From: Psychrobacillus sp. FSL K6-2836
GTDB taxonomy: Bacteria; Bacillota; Bacilli; Bacillales_A; Planococcaceae
Direction of reading: 5' to 3'
Assembly (NCBI RefSeq): GCF_038003085.1
Contig: NZ_JBBOOM010000001.1
Span: 930,001-994,000, forward strand
DNA length: 64,000 nucleotides
Positions 55,695 to 64,000 of the stretch are shown in pieces. Each line of letters begins with the position of its first letter. Positions within the stretch are counted from its first letter, which is position 1. The notes below the pieces were generated by a model. The model saw nothing but the letters and a program-made list of their open reading frames with translations, ran no database searches and had not been told where the DNA came from. A program made the translations under genes and the position numbers.

Positions 55695-57445
55695 TCTGGC
55701 TTCACTCCAATCATTTCATGTAGCCCTTTACCTGGAGCAACCATTGGATAGACACTTTCTTTTTGCACAACTCGGCAATCGATTAGTACTGGCTCATCGG
55801 ATTCTAGTGCTTCTTTTAATTGGGCCTTCGCATCTTCGAACGTTTCAATCTTATAGCCCTTAATATCGTAAGCTGCTGCTAGTTTCACGAAATCTGGTTG
55901 AACCGGAATAAGTGATTGCGAGAATCTTTCCCCGTGGAATGTCTCCTGCCACTGGCGAACCATTCCAAGCGCTTGGTTGTTTAAGATAATCACTTTTACG
56001 GGAATTCTTAGCTCTTGTAATAGAGATAACTCCTGTAAAGTCATTTGGAAGCCTGCATCTCCTACAATTGAAACTACCTTCGCGGTCGGTTTTGCTAACT
56101 GTGCTCCGATTGCTGCTGGGAAACCAAATCCCATCGTTCCAAGTCCACCAGATGTAACCCAGTTATGCGGCTGGTTAAATTTATAATATTGTGCTGTCCA
56201 CATTTGATGCTGTCCAACGTCTGTCGTTACAACGGCATCTCCGTTCGTATACTCATGTACTAGCTCAAGTACTTGCTGTGGTAGCAATCCGCGTTCCTCG
56301 CTAGCTTGATAATGGAACGGATATTGCTCCTTTGAAATATTCAAGCTTTCCAGCCATGCTGCCGTGTTCCCATTTGGTGAACCTTGTGCTAGTAGTGCTT
56401 CTAAAGCTTCTTTTGCATCCGCAACGATGGGAATTTCTGTAGGAACATTTTTTCCAATCTCAGCTGGATCAATGTCTATATGAACTACTTTAGCGTTTGG
56501 TGCAAAGTAGTTTAAATTTCCTGTTAGTCTATCATCAAATCTAGCTCCGACATTTATGAGTAAATCACATGTTTGGATTGCCATATTGGCCGTATACGTT
56601 CCATGCATGCCTGCCATTCCAAGGAAAAGTGGATGATTTCCTTCGATAGTCCCTAATCCCAGAAGCGTGTTTGTTATAGGAATTTGATATTTTTCAGCAA
56701 ATGCAGCTAGTTCGTCTGATGCTTTTGCGAATAATACTCCTGCTCCAGCAAGGATTAACGGCTGCTTTGCAGTAGAAATAGCTTGCGCTGCTTTTTGAAT
56801 TTGTAAAAAGTTTGGCGTTGTCGTTGGCTGATATCCTGGAAGATTTACTTCCTGTGTGTCTTCAATCGACTTTGAGAACAAACTAGTAGCCATATTTTTA
56901 GGAATATCTACGACAACTGGTCCTGGACGACCTGTAGAAGCAATATGAAAAGCTTCGTTAATGATTCTTGGGAAATCTGCAACATCTTTAACTTGGTAAT
57001 TATGTTTTGTAATAGGCTGGGTAATGCCGATAATATCTGCCTCTTGGAATGCATCTGTACCAATCACAGTTGTAGCAACCTGCCCGGTAAACACGACAAG
57101 TGGAATTGAATCCATCATCGCGTCAGCAATGCCAGTAACTAAATTTGTTGCACCTGGTCCTGAAGTGGCAATTACTACCCCAACCTTCCCAGAAACACGT
57201 GCATACCCTTCAGCTGCGTGAATAGCACCCTGCTCATGTCTTGCAAGAATATGTTTAATCGGATTTTTGTACAATGCGTCATAAATAGGTAAAACCGCTC
57301 CACCTGGATAACCAAATATTACTTCTACCTGATGCTGCTTTAACGTTTCGATAAAAACATCTGCACCATTCAACTGCATAGGAGCCTCCGTGGTGATTGG
57401 CTCTTCATAAACTTGATCAGTTTCCTCAACGGTCAACTTCATCAT
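55691..57445 (-). CDS. ilvB: Acetolactate synthase large subunit
   Basis: A 584-residue ThDP enzyme. The N-terminal [15 protein letters not shown] holds the activating Glu region ([14 protein letters not shown]), and the ThDP motif [12 protein letters not shown]...NNQALGMV is near residue 450. It makes acetolactate or acetohydroxybutyrate. The ATG follows AAAGGAGGAATTT. A T-box leader with its terminator precedes the gene. Confidence 0.98.
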   Translation of the reverse strand: MMKLTVEETDQVYEEPITTEAPMQLNGADVFIETLKQHQVEVIFGYPGGAVLPIYDALYKNPIKHILARHEQGAIHAAEGYARVSGKVGVVIATSGPGATNLVTGIADAMMDSIPLVVFTGQVATTVIGTDAFQEADIIGITQPITKHNYQVKDVADFPRIINEAFHIASTGRPGPVVVDIPKNMATSLFSKSIEDTQEVNLPGYQPTTTPNFLQIQKAAQAISTAKQPLILAGAGVLFAKASDELAAFAEKYQIPITNTLLGLGTIEGNHPLFLGMAGMHGTYTANMAIQTCDLLINVGARFDDRLTGNLNYFAPNAKVVHIDIDPAEIGKNVPTEIPIVADAKEALEALLAQGSPNGNTAAWLESLNISKEQYPFHYQASEERGLLPQQVLELVHEYTNGDAVVTTDVGQHQMWTAQYYKFNQPHNWVTSGGLGTMGFGFPAAIGAQLAKPTAKVVSIVGDAGFQMTLQELSLLQELRIPVKVIILNNQALGMVRQWQETFHGERFSQSLIPVQPDFVKLAAAYDIKGYKIETFEDAKAQLKEALESDEPVLIDCRVVQKESVYPMVAPGKGLHEMIGVKPE

Positions 57446-57530
57446 AAATTCCTCCTTTTAATCAAATCGTCCAGTTTTCTTGAAAAGCTTCGTTTGACTT
57501 GGTGCTTTAAATTACTGAAGTATAATTTAT

Positions 57531-57599
57531 AAAAAAGAAAAGAATTTCACCCCACACAAAGAAACCTTCGTTCTTTTGTATAGGGATGAAATTCTTTTC
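57531..57599 (-). terminator. T-box-controlled terminator upstream of ilvB
   Basis: AAAAGAATTTCATCCC pairs with GGGGTGAAATTCTTTT around a variable loop, followed by CTTTTTT on the minus strand. The proximal arm follows the T-box sequence immediately, the usual arrangement for the alternative antiterminator. Confidence 0.88.
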
Positions 57600-57830
57600 A
57601 TGGTACCACCCTAGTTCGTAGCGCAACCGCTACCTCGCAGACAACAGGCAAACGCCCACCATCCATTTATAACGAGAGTAGCTAAACTACACCCGGAAGT
57701 ATCTAAAAGGTTTCCCGTTCAACACTTCACTCCGAGGGGATGTCGCTAAAGGTTGTATTGCCGGTTCCCACCACACCGACTCTCTGTAAATACAAGTTTC
57801 CTTTAACTTTTGCCTCATCAATGATTTATA
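57531..57830 (-). promoter_or_regulatory. T-box leader (probable leucine specifier CUC) of the ilvB operon
   Basis: On the minus strand the conserved T-box AGGGTGGTACCA (about 57600-57611) follows stem I elements: CAGAGAGTCGGTGTGGTGGG and then ACATCCCCTCGGAGTGAAG, in which CTC is the likely specifier codon. Uncharged tRNA-Leu pairing would stabilise the antiterminator and switch on ilvB-leuD. This is the same amino acid used by the B. subtilis ilv-leu leader. No strong promoter is visible between the ilvD stop (57870) and the leader, so transcription may come partly from ilvD. Confidence 0.88.
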
Positions 57831-57869
57831 TATTTGGTTTTTAATCAAATTGATATATAGAGATTTCTT

Positions 57870-59537
57870 TTAGATTTTCATAACTCCACCAGTACTTGCT
57901 GATGTTACAAGTTTTGAATATCTTGCTAAATAGCCTTTTTTAATCTTTGGTTCAAATGGTTTTAAGTTTGCTTGTCTGGAAGCTAATTCCTCATCGCTAA
58001 CTTGTAAATCTATCGTTCTATTTGTTAAATCAATAGCGATCACATCATCATTTTGTACTAAAGCGATCGGGCCACCATCTGCCGCTTCTGGAGAAATATG
58101 TCCAATAGAAATTCCTCGAGATGCTCCGGAGAAACGACCGTCTGTAATTAGTGCTACCTGAGTTCCTAATCCGCGTCCTTGAATTGCGGATGTTGGAGCA
58201 AGCATTTCTGGCATCCCTGGTCCACCTTTTGGACCTTCATAGCGGATAACCACTACATGACCTGCTTGAACAGTGCCTTCATCAATTGCTTCTTGTGCAG
58301 CCTCTTGTGAATCGAACACAATTGCTTTACCAGTGAACTCTTTAATAGAAGGATCCACCGCACCTACTTTAATAACCCCGCCTTCAGGTGCAATATTTCC
58401 GAATAACACGGATAAGCCTCCTACAGGACTATATGGATTTTCTTTTCGGCGTATGACTTGATCATTCGTAATTTCTGCTTCTTTGACATTCTCATAGAGT
58501 GATTTACCTGTAATCGTTAGACGATCTGGATGAACAGCTCCCGGAATCTCACAAAGTTCTTTTATAATGGCACTAACTCCTCCTGCTAGATGTACATCAT
58601 GCATGGAGTAATCAGATGCTGGCATAATTTTGGATAAGTAAGGAATACGCTTAGCGACTTCATTGATCTCTCTCACGTCGTATTCAATTTCAGCTTCGTG
58701 TGCAATTGCTAATGTGTGGAGAACAGTGTTTGTTGAGCCACCCATTGCCATATCAAGTGCAAATGCATCATCGATTGTTTCTTTTGTTATTAAATCTCTT
58801 GGCTTCACATCTTCTTTAACCATACGTACTAAATGATGTGCTGCTTCTTTAATAAGGCGATGACGTTCGTCAGATGTTGCAATAATCGTTCCATTACCCG
58901 GAGGCGTCATTCCCAGCATTTCCATTAATGAGTTCATGGAGTTAGCTGTGAACATTCCTGAACATGAACCACATGTTGGACATGCATTTTGTTCAATATC
59001 AAGTAGCTGCTCCGCTGTCATGCCGCCAGATTTATAAGATCCAACTCCTTCAAACACAGATGTGAGTGAAAGTTGTTTACCATCAGCTGAAGTACCAGCT
59101 TCCATTGGACCACCTGAAACAAACACAGATGGGACATTTGTTCTTACTGCTGCCATTAGCATTCCAGGTGTGATTTTGTCACAGTTTGGAATGTAGAACA
59201 CTCCGTCGAACCAGTGCGCATTAATCACTGTTTCAGCTGAATCCGCAATAAGCTCACGGCTCGGAAGTGAATATCTCATCCCGATGTGACCCATTGCAAT
59301 TCCATCGTCTACACCAATAGTGTTGAACTCAAATGGAATTCCTCCTGCTTCACGAATTGCATCTTTCACGACCTCAGCAAATTTGTTTAAATGCATATGG
59401 CCAGGAATAATATCAATATAGGAGTTACAAACACCGATAAACGGTTTGTCTAAATCTTTCGTTTTGACCCCAGTTGCGTAAAGCAAGCTTCTATGTGGGG
59501 CACGATCGACGCCTTTTTTAATCATGTCACTTCTCAA
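57870..59537 (-). CDS. ilvD: Dihydroxy-acid dehydratase
   Basis: A 555-residue IlvD. Iron-sulfur cysteines lie in [23 protein letters not shown] and [17 protein letters not shown]. It makes the 2-oxo acids for isoleucine, valine and leucine. The start is a TTG with AGGAG eight bases upstream. It has its own consensus promoter with a palindromic operator and is followed after 425 bp by the T-box-controlled ilvB operon. Confidence 0.97.
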   Translation of the reverse strand: MRSDMIKKGVDRAPHRSLLYATGVKTKDLDKPFIGVCNSYIDIIPGHMHLNKFAEVVKDAIREAGGIPFEFNTIGVDDGIAMGHIGMRYSLPSRELIADSAETVINAHWFDGVFYIPNCDKITPGMLMAAVRTNVPSVFVSGGPMEAGTSADGKQLSLTSVFEGVGSYKSGGMTAEQLLDIEQNACPTCGSCSGMFTANSMNSLMEMLGMTPPGNGTIIATSDERHRLIKEAAHHLVRMVKEDVKPRDLITKETIDDAFALDMAMGGSTNTVLHTLAIAHEAEIEYDVREINEVAKRIPYLSKIMPASDYSMHDVHLAGGVSAIIKELCEIPGAVHPDRLTITGKSLYENVKEAEITNDQVIRRKENPYSPVGGLSVLFGNIAPEGGVIKVGAVDPSIKEFTGKAIVFDSQEAAQEAIDEGTVQAGHVVVIRYEGPKGGPGMPEMLAPTSAIQGRGLGTQVALITDGRFSGASRGISIGHISPEAADGGPIALVQNDDVIAIDLTNRTIDLQVSDEELASRQANLKPFEPKIKKGYLARYSKLVTSASTGGVMKI

Positions 59538-59600
59538 TTCAATCGCTCCTATACTTACCGCTTATGTAGCGTTTAGCTTTGCAGCTCTGAATATTAAGTC

Positions 59601-59621
59601 ATTGTGAATTTTCTCACAATA
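59601..59621. promoter_or_regulatory. Palindromic operator upstream of ilvD (CodY-like and TGTGA-N6-TCACA)
   Basis: ATTGTGA-N6-TCACAAT (59601-59620) is a perfect inverted repeat containing TGTGA-N6-TCACA, the CRP/FNR-type consensus. It overlaps AATTTTCTCACAATA (59607-59621), which matches the CodY box AATTTTCWGAAAATT at 12 of 15 positions. It is centred about 20 bases after the expected transcription start, fitting repression. Confidence 0.55.
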
Positions 59622-59638
59622 TTTAATATATTGTTGAT

Positions 59639-59667
59639 ATCATAACGCCTTTAAAATGCTGCGTCAA
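59639..59667 (-). promoter_or_regulatory. Sigma-A promoter of ilvD
   Basis: On the minus strand TTGACG (59662-59667) and TATGAT (59639-59644) are exactly 17 bp apart. Confidence 0.75.
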
Positions 59668-59947
59668 CACCCTTTTTTATAATTGTCAGTTATTTTTGAA
59701 TATTCTTTTTGTTTGTAATCGCTTACATCTGCGATATATCGCATTTTGCAGGAAATAAAAATAATTGTGAACTTTTTGTTAAAATGACGTGAGTATGTAA
59801 GATGATTGAGTCGTTGAGGAGGGGAAAAGGAATTCTTGTTTGATGTTGCTATTATGAAAAGAAATTGTTGGATTAAGTGCAGGGAGTTAATAGTGAGATG
59901 AAGTGTGGATAGAGATTATATAGTTAATAAAAGTTGATCGCACTTTA

Positions 59948-60132
59948 AATCGCAAGTTCTCTTGTGAGAATCACAATATCATATAGTTAAATCGCAAGTT
60001 ATTAGTCGGGAATCGCAAGGTCTCAGCTTACTTTTTGCGAATCGCAAGTTATGTGCTCTGAATCGCAAGGTCAGTCGCGTGAATCGCAATAATACATACT
60101 CGAATCGCAAGTTAATTGTCGGGAATCGCAAG
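59948..60132 (+). repeat. 21-bp phased AATCGCAAG array (9 sites)
   Basis: AATCGCAAG or a close variant starts at 59948, 59969 (AATCACAAT), 59990, 60011, 60040, 60061, 60082 (AATCGCAAT), 60103 and 60124. Seven of eight steps are exactly 21 bp and one is 29 bp. The filler between words differs each time. The rest of 59670-60220 shows nothing gene-like. Confidence 0.88.
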
Positions 60133-60220
60133 TCTGCTTACTTTTATACGAAACGAAGTTACAGCGTAGATCAAAATCTTTTGGTGATATAGTTTAATTT
60201 GAGAAATTTAAAAGAAAGAA

Positions 60221-60259
60221 AACAAGTATACCCCTTTCTCAACAAAGAGAAAGGGGTAT
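60221..60259 (-). terminator. Terminator of the gene at 60263
   Basis: ATACCCCTTTCTC (60228-60240) pairs with GAGAAAGGGGTAT (60247-60259) around a 6-nt loop. ACTTGTTTTC follows on the minus strand. Confidence 0.75.
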
Positions 60260-60262
60260 CTA

Positions 60263-60694
60263 TTACCACAAATTAGGTTTTGCAACCATGAACCATAGCA
60301 TGATTAGTAATAATAAAATATATTTCCATACAGCAGACTTTAATTTTTTTATGAGTGTATCTAGATCAATCGTTCCTGCTTGGAATTCCCGTATATTTGG
60401 TTTAAATGCTCTTGCTAGAAACACAATAGAACTCGCCATCACTACAATCGTCATAATCACCCACGAGGTTGTCCATGGCCAATTTCCCTGCCATACAAGA
60501 AGAATCCCCGAACCAACAAGTACATGACCGGCGTGTTTAACAAGTCGAATTGCCGCTTGAAACACTTCTAGCGATGTATCTAACATCTCTTTATTTTTGC
60601 CTTTCATCCTATTTAATAAAGGAAATAGAACAAAAAATGGTCCAATCGATAATACTGCACTAATTACATGTATGAAAATAATGAATGTATACAT
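60263..60694 (-). CDS. Four-helix integral membrane protein, unknown function (DUF2269-like)
   Basis: A 143-residue membrane protein with four predicted helices (about 3-25, 50-68, 74-94 and 118-138). His9 in FIIFIHVISAVLSIGPFF and His54 in VKHAGHVLVGSGILL sit inside helices, as in small haem- or copper-related families, so a DUF2269/CopD-like relation is plausible but not certain. It is monocistronic with its own terminator. A 101-bp-period GCAAC array lies about 160 bp upstream. Confidence 0.6.
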   Translation of the reverse strand: MYTFIIFIHVISAVLSIGPFFVLFPLLNRMKGKNKEMLDTSLEVFQAAIRLVKHAGHVLVGSGILLVWQGNWPWTTSWVIMTIVVMASSIVFLARAFKPNIREFQAGTIDLDTLIKKLKSAVWKYILLLLIMLWFMVAKPNLW

Positions 60695-60856
60695 TTCGAA
60701 ACAACTCCCTACTGCTAGTATACTTGATTTTCATCGAAAACTTTGTGACGAGTTCTAGAATAATAAAAGATAATTTTAGGCAAAAATAAGGGCACTCCCT
60801 AGTTTCATTTTATAATCAGTAAGGTGTTCCCCCTAAAGGATTTGAGGAAAAACTTT

Positions 60857-61558
60857 CTCGCAACGTTTAATACGGTTTGCGCAATGTTTTTCTCATATGC
60901 GCAACATTACGACCTCTTCTCGCAACATCCGGAACTGTTTACGCAACATTCTAGTTTCTCGCAACGTTTATTGCGGTTTACGCAATGTTTTTCGTGTTTA
61001 CGCAACATTATTGCCTCTTCTCGCAACATCGTGAACCGTTTGCGCAACTTTCTTGTTTCTCGCAACGTTTAATGCGGTTTACGCGATGTTTTTCGTTTAT
61101 GCGCAACATTATTACCTCATCTCACAACATCGGGAACTGTTTGCGCAACTTACTCACTTCTCGCAACGTTTAATGCGATTTGCGCAATGTTTTTCTCATA
61201 TGCGCAACATTACGACCTCTTCTCGCAACATCCGGAACTGTTTACGCAACATTCTAGTTTCTCGCAACGTTTAATGCGGTTTACGCAATGTTTTTCGTGT
61301 TTACGCAACATTATTGACTCTACTCGCAACATCGTGACCCGTTTGCGCAACTTTCTTGTTTCTCGCAACGTTTAATGCGGTTTACGCGATGTTTTTCGTT
61401 TATGCGCAACATTATTACCTCATCTCACAACATCGGGAACTGTTTGCGCAAATTACTCACTTCTCGCAACGTTTAATGCGATTTGCGCAATGTTTTTCGC
61501 TTATGCGCAACATTACGATCAGTTCTCGCAACATCATAGCCTGTTTACGCAACATACA
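60857..61558 (+). repeat. GCAAC array: 101-bp units in a 303-bp higher-order repeat
   Basis: CTCGCAACGTTTA recurs at 60857, 60958, 61059, 61160, 61261, 61362 and 61463, always 101 bp apart. Units fall into three sequence types in the order A-B-C-A-B-C plus a partial seventh. Thus 60857-61159 and 61160-61462 are near-identical 303-bp copies. Inside each unit the GCAAC/GCAAT words are spaced 21, 20, 21, 21 and 18 bp. The 101-bp period shifts the reading frame at every unit, so the short ORFs here are not genes. Confidence 0.9.
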
Positions 61559-61589
61559 ACTAGATTCACCCAACTCCGCTTCCCATTCA

Positions 61590-61629
61590 CAAAAAACGAC
61601 TCCTATTTGCTAGTACAAATAGGAGTCGT
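61590..61629 (-). terminator. Terminator of the interrupted chemoreceptor gene
   Basis: A 14-bp perfect stem (ACGACTCCTATTTG 61596-61609 with 61616-61629) and 6-nt loop, with six Ts on the minus strand. Confidence 0.85.
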
Positions 61630-61634
61630 CTCTC

Positions 61635-63317
61635 TTATAGTTTAAAATGACTTACTTCGTTCTGTAGTTTCTCGGCTAAATCAGCTAGAGATTGGGCACT
61701 GGATGAGATTTCTTCGTTGGCTGCTAGTTGCTGTTCGGTTGCGGCGCTTGTGTCGCTTGCGCCGTCTGCAGCGTGTGTTGCCAGTGTTTGGACTTGTTGG
61801 ACACTTTCTGTTACGGAACTAGCCATTTCTTGGATTTGGCTAATTGCGGTTGTGACAGATCCTACTTTTTGTACGACATCATCTACGCTTGTTTCGATTT
61901 GTTGGAAGACATTTAAGGATTCTGTCGTTTTTGATAGGCCTTCTTCTACTTTATCTCCACCTGTTGTAATAGCTTTAACAGCGGAATTGGATGCTGCTTG
62001 GATTAGCTGTACCATTGATGCGATTTCGGAAGCTGAGTTTTTGGATTGCTCTGCTAGTTTTCGCACTTCTTCTGCTACTACTGCAAAGCCTTTTCCGTAT
62101 TCCCCAGCACGAGCTGCTTCAATTGCTGCATTTAATGCTAGCAGATTCGTTTGATCGGAAATGTCTGTAATCAGCGATGTGATATTTTGAATTTCATTGG
62201 AATGCTTCGCCATGTTTTTCATGATTTCTGTTGTTTCATTGAAAGTTGCATGAATGGTATCCATTTGACTAGCTACATTCGTTACGACGGAGGATCCTTG
62301 TGTAACGAGGGATCGTACACCATCCGTAGCTTTTAACATTTCACCATTACTAGAAGCAATTTGTGAGACGCCTTTTTGTAAACTTGTCATAGAGTGCATA
62401 GAAGCATTCATCTGCCCAACTTGTTCTTCACTCGCTACCATTTGAGCTTCCGCAGATTTTGCGACCATCTGGGAGGAAGCAAGGCTTTCTTCCGAGCTTG
62501 CAGAAAGTTCCTCCGCATTTGCTGCTAGCTGCATCGATGAATCGCGGACACCAGACACGATGCGTTGTAAATCATTCGACATTTTGTTGAACGTTAATGC
62601 CATATCCCCAACTTCATCCTTATTCTTAATAACAATCGGCTCTATCGTTAAATTACCACCTGCAATTTCTGCAAGACCATTTGTCACTTTCTTAATAGGT
62701 CTAGCTATACTTCTACTTATGAAGTGGGATACAAGGATTCCTACAATAACACTAAGAATCGTTAATATTAATGTGACGATATTAGCAGTTTTTACATATG
62801 TAATTAATTCGTCTCTTGTTTGATCAACTTCATTTTGTTCAGCAGTTTTTAATTCTACTAATATATCACTAATTCCCAGATTAAGCTGAGTGGACTGAGC
62901 TGCGAACTTTGAGTACATACCGTCTACCTTTTTTAATTCAATCATTTGATTGTTTGCTTCAAAAAGTTGTTTGGATTGCTCCTGTAATTTTTCTATTAAC
63001 TCTTCTGAAGGAGAATCGTTAAGACTACTAGCCAGAGTTGTTGTAATCTCCATTACTTGATTGTAATTAGCTTCTAGTTTCTCTACTGACGATAGTTAAT
63101 TGAACATTAAAAACTCTAGCACGGAAGTCGACATTTGTTTTTGAATTACTTCCAACTTCTCGACAAGAGTCACGCGTTCTATTTCCTCGTCGATTAATGA
63201 ATCATATCTATCCGACACATCATATGTTGTCCACATAGACATGACACTCGCAATTATTAATAAAATAAGTACTGCTGAAAAGCCACCCCATAATTTCTTA
63301 GAAATTGATAGTTTCAT
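61635..63317 (-). pseudogene. Methyl-accepting chemotaxis protein gene interrupted by one in-frame TAA
   Basis: A chemoreceptor of about 560 codons in a single frame, with one stop (TAA at 63096-63098, codon 74). The 73-residue first part carries TM1 (about 12-32) and the start of a 4-helix-bundle sensor. After the stop the same frame continues [20 protein letters not shown] and includes TM2, HAMP and an intact MCP tip ([26 protein letters not shown]). Translation could restart at the ATG 14 codons after the stop, giving 472 residues without TM1. A nonsense mutation, sequencing error or stop readthrough are all possible. Promoter-side ribosome site and terminator are intact, so decay is recent. 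Confidence 0.8.
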
Positions 63318-63375
63318 TATTATCCCCTTTTCCTCTAGTTGCTACGTAAATATAATTATTCAAGCTGAAAGTTTA

Positions 63376-63414
63376 CCAATAAAAGACCCTAAATCCAGCT
63401 TGCGATTTAGAGTC
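63376..63414 (-). terminator. Terminator of the chemoreceptor gene at 63423
   Basis: GACCCTAAATC (63385-63395) pairs with GATTTAGAGTC (63404-63414), with one wobble or mismatch pair. TTTTATT follows on the minus strand. Confidence 0.7.
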
Positions 63415-63422
63415 ACTGAAAA

Positions 63423-64000
63423 TTATAAGTTAAAATGACTTACTTTATTTTGTAGTTTCTCTGCTAAATCTGCTAGAGATTGTGCATTGGCTGAAATTTC
63501 TTCGTTTGCTGCTAATTGTTGTTCAGTCGCAGCACTTGTATCACTTGCACTATCCGCTGCATGCGCGGCAATTGTTTGTACTTTCTCGGCACTCTCTGTA
63601 ACAGATTGAGCCATTTCTTGAATTTGTCCAATTTCAGATGATACTAATTCTACTTTTTGAACCACATCTTCTACACTAGTTTCAATTTCATGGAATACAT
63701 TAAGAGATTCTGTTGTTTTCGCAAGACCCTGCTCTACCTTATCCCCACCAGTTGATATAGCTTTAACTGCGGAACCCGAGGCAGATTGGATTAGCTGAAC
63801 CATTGACTCGATTTCGGATGCAGAATTCTTCGATTGCTCTGCCAGTTTACGTACTTCCTCCGCCACTACTGCAAATCCTTTACCATATTCCCCTGCACGA
63901 GCAGCTTCAATTGCTGCATTTAATGCAAGTAAATTCGTTTGCTCAGAAATATCCGTAATAAGAGAAGTAATGTTTTGAATTTCGTCCGAGTGTTTAGCCA
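63423..64000 (-). CDS. Methyl-accepting chemotaxis protein, C-terminal part
   Basis: The last 192 codons of a chemoreceptor whose 5' end lies beyond the window. Reading starts [20 protein letters not shown] and contains the signalling tip [20 protein letters not shown]; the C-terminus is [13 protein letters not shown]. It is nearly the same as the end of the interrupted neighbour ([13 protein letters not shown]), so the two are tandem paralogs, separated by about 105 bp with a terminator. The ligand-binding part is not visible. Confidence 0.9.
   Translation of the reverse strand, partial: AKHSDEIQNITSLITDISEQTNLLALNAAIEAARAGEYGKGFAVVAEEVRKLAEQSKNSASEIESMVQLIQSASGSAVKAISTGGDKVEQGLAKTTESLNVFHEIETSVEDVVQKVELVSSEIGQIQEMAQSVTESAEKVQTIAAHAADSASDTSAATEQQLAANEEISANAQSLADLAEKLQNKVSHFNL

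Noticed and set aside
59948-60132. CRISPR-like array
   Set aside because: The repeated word is only 7-9 bp with 12-14 bp between words, far below CRISPR repeat and spacer sizes, and no cas gene is in the window.
60824-61613. Five short plus-strand ORFs (62-85 codons) over the 101-bp array
   Set aside because: They are the same peptide in rotating frames, produced by the repeat; no ribosome sites.

Overview
The window looks like a chromosomal segment of a low-GC, Gram-positive Bacillales bacterium, most likely Planococcaceae (Psychrobacillus / Lysinibacillus / Sporosarcina-like). This is inferred from protein families, gene order and the style of the intergenic repeats; no database search was possible. 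Several blocks keep the Bacillus subtilis gene order: frlB-frlO-frlN; yitW/yitV/yitU/yitS; yisL/yisK; addB/addA; and csbA-minJ-ctpB-(M23 peptidase)-ftsX-ftsE-cccB-yvjA-prfB-secA-hpf. No rRNA, tRNA, phage, transposase or CRISPR locus was found.

Layout. 1-2.7 kb: the 5' part of a fructoselysine-type (frl) uptake and deglycation operon on the minus strand, with a promoter and a 22-bp palindromic operator. 3.5-9.8 kb: yitW, yitV, yitU, yitS, a DUF3231 gene, a YqcI/YcgG gene and a DDAH-like amidinotransferase-fold gene. 10.3-15.1 kb: a membrane-anchored GH13-like protein with an apparently lost catalytic site, small membrane proteins, yisK and a DUF418 protein. 15.1-22.3 kb: the AddAB helicase-nuclease. 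23.3-25.6 kb: signal peptidase I, a VTT-domain protein and the azlCD exporter. 26.4-42.1 kb: the division, secretion and translation block (MinJ-like, CtpB, M23 hydrolase, FtsEX, cytochrome c551, RF2 with its programmed frameshift, SecA, HPF), with a chemoreceptor inserted. 42.2-47.2 kb: a PilZ protein, an NlpC/P60 peptidase, a chemoreceptor, an SDR without the usual Tyr/Lys pair, and a CatE-like VOC protein. 48.4-59.7 kb: complete branched-chain amino acid synthesis in one direction (ilvD, T-box, ilvB-ilvH-ilvC-leuA-leuB-leuC-leuD, then a threonine dehydratase whose 5' end looks frameshifted). 60.3-64 kb: a membrane protein, a chemoreceptor gene interrupted by one in-frame TAA, and the 3' part of a close paralog.

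The least ordinary content is intergenic. Five arrays carry a short GCAA-core word (GCAAC, AATCGCAAG, or TACTTGC whose complement is GCAAGTA) repeated almost exactly every 21 bp, about two helical turns, with freely varying sequence between the words. Two are built into longer tandem units: nine indel-free 102-bp units at 47.4-48.3 kb, and 101-bp units arranged as two copies of a 303-bp A-B-C triplet at 60.9-61.5 kb. All five lie in gaps between codirectional minus-strand genes. Three families of dispersed, hairpin-rich repeats (called E, F and G here) fill most other gaps. Several have unrelated perfect inverted repeats in their apical loops, and the two G copies flanking yitV have differing stems that still pair.
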